Part shown: piece by piece, positions 5,608-6,714 of the stretch
Layout of the letters: every line of letters starts with the position of its first letter
How positions within the stretch are numbered: position 1 is the first letter of the stretch
Assembly (NCBI GenBank): GCA_002390025.1
Contig: DGRU01000038.1
Location: 1-6,714, forward strand
From: Lachnospiraceae bacterium UBA4380
GTDB taxonomy: Bacteria; Bacillota; Clostridia; Lachnospirales; Lachnospiraceae
Direction: 5' to 3'
DNA: 6,714 nt
Made by a program: the position numbers and the translations under genes
Notes under the pieces: generated by a model
What the model was told of the DNA's origin: nothing
Database searches by the model: none
The model's input: only the letters and a program-made list of their open reading frames with translations

Positions 5608-5660
5608 AAAAGCACAGGGGCGGTTTTTTCACTCCCCTGTGCTTTTCCATATTTCTTTTC
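5608..5660 (+). terminator. Intrinsic terminator after hrcA
   Basis: AAAAGCACAGGGG (5608-5620) pairs perfectly over 13 bp with CCCCTGTGCTTTT (5634-5646), with a 13-nt loop. The 3' arm ends in four T and a T-rich tract follows. It separates the hrcA transcript from the grpE promoter 36 bp further on. The A-run on the other side means it could also act on the minus strand. Confidence 0.9.
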
Positions 5661-5695
5661 TTTATGTCTTTTCACAGATTCTTTATAAATCTTTG

Positions 5696-5724
5696 TTGAC
5701 ATCCGCCCTTTAGGGTGCTATTCT
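5696..5724 (+). promoter_or_regulatory. Vegetative promoter of grpE-dnaK
   Basis: TTGACA (5696-5701), a 17-bp spacer and TATTCT (5719-5724) preceded by TGC. Apart from six spacer bases it is identical to the hrcA promoter from the -35 through CTCAA after the -10. The predicted start near 5731 puts the second CIRCE at about +10. It allows grpE and dnaK to be expressed without reading through from hrcA. Confidence 0.9.
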
Positions 5725-5739
5725 CTCAAATGAAAGATG

Positions 5740-5766
5740 TTAGCACTCAAAACGAGTGAGTGCTAA
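5740..5766. promoter_or_regulatory. CIRCE operator of grpE-dnaK
   Basis: TTAGCACTC-N9-GAGTGCTAA is a perfect CIRCE consensus, better than the copy before hrcA by one base. HrcA from the gene just upstream would bind here to hold down grpE and dnaK until heat or misfolding stress. Confidence 0.97.
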
Positions 5767-5802
5767 CAGAAGAAAAAACGACAGAAAGGAAGCCGATATT
5801 TC

Positions 5803-6492
5803 ATGGAAGAGAAAAAAGTGGAAGAGATTCTGCAGGATGAAGAGATCCCTGTGACAGAAGAGGCTTCAGGAGAAGGGGATGCCGTTCAGGCACAGGATCC
5901 TGAGACGGAAACAGCAGAATCCGATACAGAGGCCGATGAGGCCGGCACTGAAGAGACACAAGAGGACGATCCCGAAGAGGGTTCGGATGAAGATAATACA
6001 GACGGCGGAAAGAAAGGCTTTTTCAGCAAGCGGAAAAAGGCAGACAAGGAAAAGGCAGCTCTGCAGGAGAAGGTTGCAGGCCTGGAAGACCGCGTGAAGC
6101 GTCAGATGGCCGAGTTCGAAAACTACCGCAAGCGCACAGAAAAGGAGAAACAGGCAATGTTCTCCATGGGTGAGCGCAGCGTCATCGAGAAGATGCTTCC
6201 CATCGTGGACAATTTCGAGCGCGGACTTGCAGCAGTTCCCGAGAACGAGAAGGAATCTCCCCTGGCAAGCGGCATGGAAATGGTCTACCGCCAGCTGGTA
6301 AAGCAGCTTGAGGACCTGGGCGTCACACCGATCGAGGCAGTTGGACAGGAATTCGATCCCGCCTTCCACAATGCAGTCATGCAGGTGGAGAGCGAGGAAT
6401 ATCCCTCCGGCACCGTTGCCCAGGAGTTCCAGAAGGGCTACAAGTATCACGACTCCGTCATCCGCTACAGCATGGTCGGCGTCGTACAGTAG
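5803..6492 (+). CDS. grpE: Nucleotide exchange factor GrpE
   Basis: GrpE is the homodimeric cytoplasmic cochaperone that releases ADP from DnaK and so resets its substrate cycle; it also acts as a thermosensor. Residues 1-69 are a long, strongly acidic, disordered segment rich in Glu, Asp and Thr. A basic patch (KKGFFSKRKKADKEK, 70-84) leads into the coiled coil. The family core is clear: RVKRQMAEFENYRKRTEKEK (97-116), IEKMLPIVDNFERGL (128-142), VYRQLVKQLEDLGVTPIEAV (161-180) and the C-terminal beta domain FDPAFHNAVM...GYKYHDSVIRYSMVGVV. At 229 residues it is slightly long for the family because of the acidic N-terminus. ATG 5803 has GGAAG ten bases upstream, a fairly long spacing. It follows the second CIRCE and precedes dnaK by 164 bp, almost certainly on one transcript. 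Confidence 0.97.
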   Translation: MEEKKVEEILQDEEIPVTEEASGEGDAVQAQDPETETAESDTEADEAGTEETQEDDPEEGSDEDNTDGGKKGFFSKRKKADKEKAALQEKVAGLEDRVKRQMAEFENYRKRTEKEKQAMFSMGERSVIEKMLPIVDNFERGLAAVPENEKESPLASGMEMVYRQLVKQLEDLGVTPIEAVGQEFDPAFHNAVMQVESEEYPSGTVAQEFQKGYKYHDSVIRYSMVGVVQ

Positions 6493-6656
6493 GAAATCAA
6501 TCGCGGCAGCGCCGTGTTGACTATATAAAAGGAAAAAGAAGGAACAGACAAACAGCTTCAGACAGTAAAAAGCAGAAATAACGAAAAACTACAGAAAAAG
6601 CTATTTGTCAGCAAACGCCTATTATCGAGTATTTCGTAACAATAAGGAGGAAAATT
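6493..6656. other. A-rich grpE-dnaK intergenic spacer
   Basis: These 164 bp hold no gene, no CIRCE and no hairpin with a T-tract. The strand is A-rich, unlike the flanking genes. No promoter with a sound -35/-10 pair is visible; TTGACT (6517) and TTGTCA (6605) have no good -10 at 16-18 bp. It looks like a transcribed spacer, possibly a site of RNA processing. Confidence 0.5.
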
Positions 6657-6714
6657 ATGAGCAAAATCATTGGTATCGATCTGGGAACCACAAACAGCTG
6701 CGTAGCAGTTATGG
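6657..6714 (+). CDS. dnaK: Chaperone DnaK (Hsp70), first 19 codons
   Basis: Only the N-terminus is in the window: MSKIIGIDLGTTNSCVAVM. IGIDLGTTNSCVA is the invariant phosphate-1 loop of the Hsp70 ATPase domain, here beginning at residue 5, as in bacterial DnaK. DnaK is the ATP-driven chaperone that binds exposed hydrophobic stretches and works with GrpE, encoded upstream, and DnaJ, which in this gene order would normally follow. AGGAGG (6645-6650) lies six bases before ATG 6657, an optimal site that fits very high expression. Partial at the right edge. Confidence 0.97.
   Translation, partial: MSKIIGIDLGTTNSCVAVM

Noticed and set aside
5508..5699. A 63-codon + strand frame between hrcA and grpE
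   Set aside because: It spans the terminator hairpin; the Phe-rich end comes from the T-rich tract after the stem.
5866..6450. A 194-codon minus-strand open frame with a hydrophobic Leu/Cys-rich product
   Set aside because: It is the antisense of grpE, whose Glu/Lys-rich codons read backwards give Leu, Phe and Cys; no RBS or family match.
6517..6640. TTGACT and TTGTCA as -35 elements of a separate dnaK promoter
   Set aside because: Neither has a convincing -10 at 16-18 bp and no CIRCE is present, so dnaK is best read as cotranscribed with grpE.
1..6714. CRISPR array, tRNA, rRNA or insertion sequence
   Set aside because: No regularly spaced long repeats, cloverleaf, rRNA core sequence, transposase or terminal inverted repeats were found on reading both strands.

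Overview
The window comes from a Firmicute of the class Clostridia. A Lachnospiraceae-like gut anaerobe is my best guess, but this is inference. The grounds are hrcA, grpE and dnaK in that order under CIRCE operators, strong AGGAGG-type ribosome binding sites, a family-3 acyltransferase, an LtrA-family membrane protein, and a fusion of an XRE helix-turn-helix to an AbrB domain. Base composition looks intermediate, with AT-rich spacers between genes.

Left part (1-3400, all + strand). A leader region with a 2 x 17 bp tandem repeat precedes a multi-pass acyltransferase-3 protein (230-1366). A small GTG-start regulator with an XRE helix-turn-helix and an AbrB/SpoVT domain follows (1529-1957). Next comes an extended -10 promoter, a leader with three 19-bp tandem repeats, and an LtrA-family membrane protein (2135-3277). 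A strong hairpin at 3306-3368 is placed to stop transcription from both sides.

Middle (3400-4310). A minus-strand gene (3504-3830) encodes a 108-residue precursor with a textbook double-glycine leader (ending LNQVAGG) and a single bacterial SH3-like domain. This is the most unusual item in the window. It would be exported by a peptidase-containing ABC transporter, which is not in view. The 477-bp divergent region upstream holds its RBS and likely -10, an 11-bp-phased TGTCACA direct repeat at the -35 position, an array of about six 14-bp repeats, a 10-bp tandem repeat, and the hrcA promoter with CIRCE.

Right part (4136-6714). This is the class I heat-shock locus: hrcA (repressor), a terminator, grpE (nucleotide exchange factor) and the first 19 codons of dnaK. 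hrcA and grpE each have their own promoter and their own CIRCE. The two promoters share nearly all their sequence outside a six-base block in the spacer. HrcA would therefore repress itself and, separately, the grpE-dnaK transcript. HrcA carries a C-terminal extension of about 42 residues.
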